Source: a virus | Reading direction: 5' to 3' (one strand) | Length of the DNA stretch: 26,339 nt | IMG/VR virus record: IMGVR_UViG_3300022678_000051 | Location: 1 to 26,339 of that record | Part shown: in pieces, positions 25,901 through 26,339 of the stretch | How positions within the stretch are numbered: the first letter of the stretch is position 1 | Layout: every line of letters begins with the position of its first letter | Translations under genes and position numbers: made by a program | The notes under the pieces: model-generated | The model's database searches: none | What the model was told of the DNA's origin: nothing | What the model saw: the letters and a program-made list of their open reading frames with translations, nothing else

Positions 25901-26339
25901 CTCTTTTGTACTAGTCGAAACATCTTCTCTACTACGTTCGGATAAAGTAAACCCCGTAGCTGTAAATCCATCAATTATGTCATCTAACGTTGTTGTAATT
26001 GGTTTCCTATTTTTGATGCCGCCTGCAAAATTTTTATAGAGTTGGATAGTAACCGTAACTCCCCGATTAGCAAAACTTTTTACGTGCTCTACAAAAGCAT
26101 TTTTAATGCTGTGTCCAAATTCTGCTCGGTCCTCTTTAAGCTTTAACCGTTCTTCAAGCAAAGCGGTTAGTTGAGGATCATTTAAAAGCATTGTTTTCGT
26201 AACTTTTTTGTGTTTCCGGCGTAACTCTTCGCGTCTCGCAGTTATCGATTTTTGGTTTTCTTTAAGCGCTTGCTTATTTGCTTCAAACAGCTCAACCGTT
26301 TCATCTTTTTCTTGTTTAACGCGTTTCTTTGGTTTTGCA
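22970..26339 (-). CDS. N4-like virion RNA polymerase (vRNAP), N-terminus outside the window
   Basis: The frame stays open to the window end, and the first Met (26191) has no ribosome site, so the protein is longer than the ~1122 residues seen. Numbering from that Met, all T7-type single-subunit RNAP motifs occur. The T/DxxGR-like region is AKNHRIHLDSNRINPQSD (Arg414). Motif A is LELDGLTNGFAF (Asp545). Motif B is RKLMKSPVMVFNYAAG (Arg655, Lys659, Tyr667). Motif C is PIHDAIVLG (Asp917). As I recall, N4 mini-vRNAP has R424, D559, R666, K670, Y678 and D951: the same order with closely similar spacings. N4 packages this enzyme in the capsid and ejects it with the DNA to transcribe early genes from hairpin promoters. 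Unlike N4, the chain ends ~150 residues after motif C. Confidence 0.9.
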   Translation of the reverse strand, partial: AKPKKRVKQEKDETVELFEANKQALKENQKSITARREELRRKHKKVTKTMLLNDPQLTALLEERLKLKEDRAEFGHSIKNAFVEHVKSFANRGVTVTIQLYKNFAGGIKNRKPITTTLDDIIDGFTATGFTLSERSREDVSTSTKEFVKTLRAAIGTNIDLENGNNYKTNPLLAFLFKEDGTINYNAAEAIQAAVYEQIMQDATNLRSGYRTDEEIAELLGISEDKLSTPLATALRTGGVTLKLLAADVGQKIISNLGLEIENIQNREALATSFGIVALQGVSGTLLTNFSYTPTDTDKANGFLADELRFIVGIPDLFNKLQNVKKDLNRFEDKYKMEFDKERTYRKDLRSKERSVNVHRLSHQEAPKDHTELVNTLENTAFSFNSGDTVLFSLFSKDGELDTDALITHFLGPRSNATNFDAMERYDAQKEAFLRNIQFYQETRNGIGDGKLYFNWFIAKNHRIHLDSNRINPQSDKHLARWLLTTNNSRVTLSKQTINDVLDGKSTSMAATMFLYGIVQAFDGADGVPGIDKDSQSQILAYAKELLDKPQAELEAMALQSQHLGHAALAIANITKYNEVGAKSFYSDMVLELDGLTNGFAFRAMQFPVASEGSDTTPQQWLEKVGFIPEDSSLYSLESMNGARALGQEDVYISVGKRFNTAVSKAKRKIKNQNSKKWVALLEKTDKGLPDFSKNDEVVKSFVRKLMKSPVMVFNYAAGINKIASGLVDDQVMGTGYLSGRGLIDLITAKDGKGNYKITKDQLVKTFGDKGEIYHQARIDLVNNSLMTVGKDSKNIRILRNDLYATIDTLYREPLTETLETLFEKQTAINSALTNAAQFMYDHFKREYYVWRNQNPNATDNEKIEFLKDVASIIPGVAGASSDAQFNKITFLKNVLEETHNDVLTVLPGLKAKGRFTANTVARSYGDPGVGPAVLTVLSLDSSVMAKSLNQAYKGTTGQNALPIHDAIVLGIDEASVINSYNENFYTTNRNYSIIQEFVNAIEQLGKVNGMTDATVEVGPPNNKELLDFASMQNTLAVLNRQVQEARKKLFSQNAKVGQLVGPEGTMVTINIEEQVKDSASYIQKQANAISAALDNKQLQNALGSEYSKIRAKIEDMIKGCK

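Noticed and set aside
22970-26191. ATG at 26191 as the start of the RNA polymerase gene
   Set aside because: No ribosome site precedes it, and the frame continues through the window end without a stop in Lys/Glu-rich coding sequence.
1-26339. tRNA genes, CRISPR arrays, integrase, insertion sequences
   Set aside because: None seen; the only mobile element is the group I intron with its endonuclease.

Overview
The window is a stretch of a low-GC, tightly packed, double-stranded DNA bacteriophage genome. Its key marker is a single-subunit RNA polymerase on the minus strand at the right edge. The catalytic residues and spacings match the virion-packaged RNA polymerase (vRNAP) of phage N4, so the window most likely comes from an N4-related podovirus (Schitoviridae-like or a divergent relative). 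A rapid replication block facing a convergent minus-strand vRNAP block fits that view. Nothing identifies the host. I saw no tRNA, rRNA, CRISPR array, integrase or transposon.

Left part, plus strand (1-8.4 kb): a primase-like gene cut by the window start; an rIIA-like GHKL ATPase gene interrupted by a group I intron carrying an HNH homing endonuclease; a small rIIB-position gene; then a recombination module (RecB/Cas4-like nuclease, Sak4-like ATPase, ssDNA-binding protein) and a metallophosphoesterase, closed by a terminator-like hairpin at 8401.

Middle part, plus strand (8.4-16.5 kb): a nucleotidyltransferase gene broken by a one-base frameshift; a UvrD-like helicase preceded by a short leader ORF; a family A DNA polymerase split into separate exonuclease and polymerase genes; a coiled-coil protein; a GP88-like cysteine-rich protein; a RusA-like resolvase; a DUF6378-like protein; a ClpP-like protease; a MazG-like pyrophosphohydrolase; and a small membrane protein. 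Most genes have an AAGGA/GGAGG ribosome binding site and are joined by ATGA or TAATG overlaps, so this looks like long co-transcribed, translationally coupled operons.

Right part, minus strand (16.5-26.3 kb): three long genes in one operon read right to left. These are the vRNAP (its N-terminus lies outside the window), a protein fusing an HExxH metallopeptidase domain to an SF1 helicase, and a 1263-residue protein with a second, related HExxH domain. In N4 the polymerase domain sits inside one ~3500-residue virion protein. Here it ends at a stop and is followed by these two polypeptides, suggesting a segmented ejection/early-transcription apparatus with its own helicase and two protease-like domains. 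This is the most unusual part of the window. A strong hairpin terminator separates the two convergent blocks.
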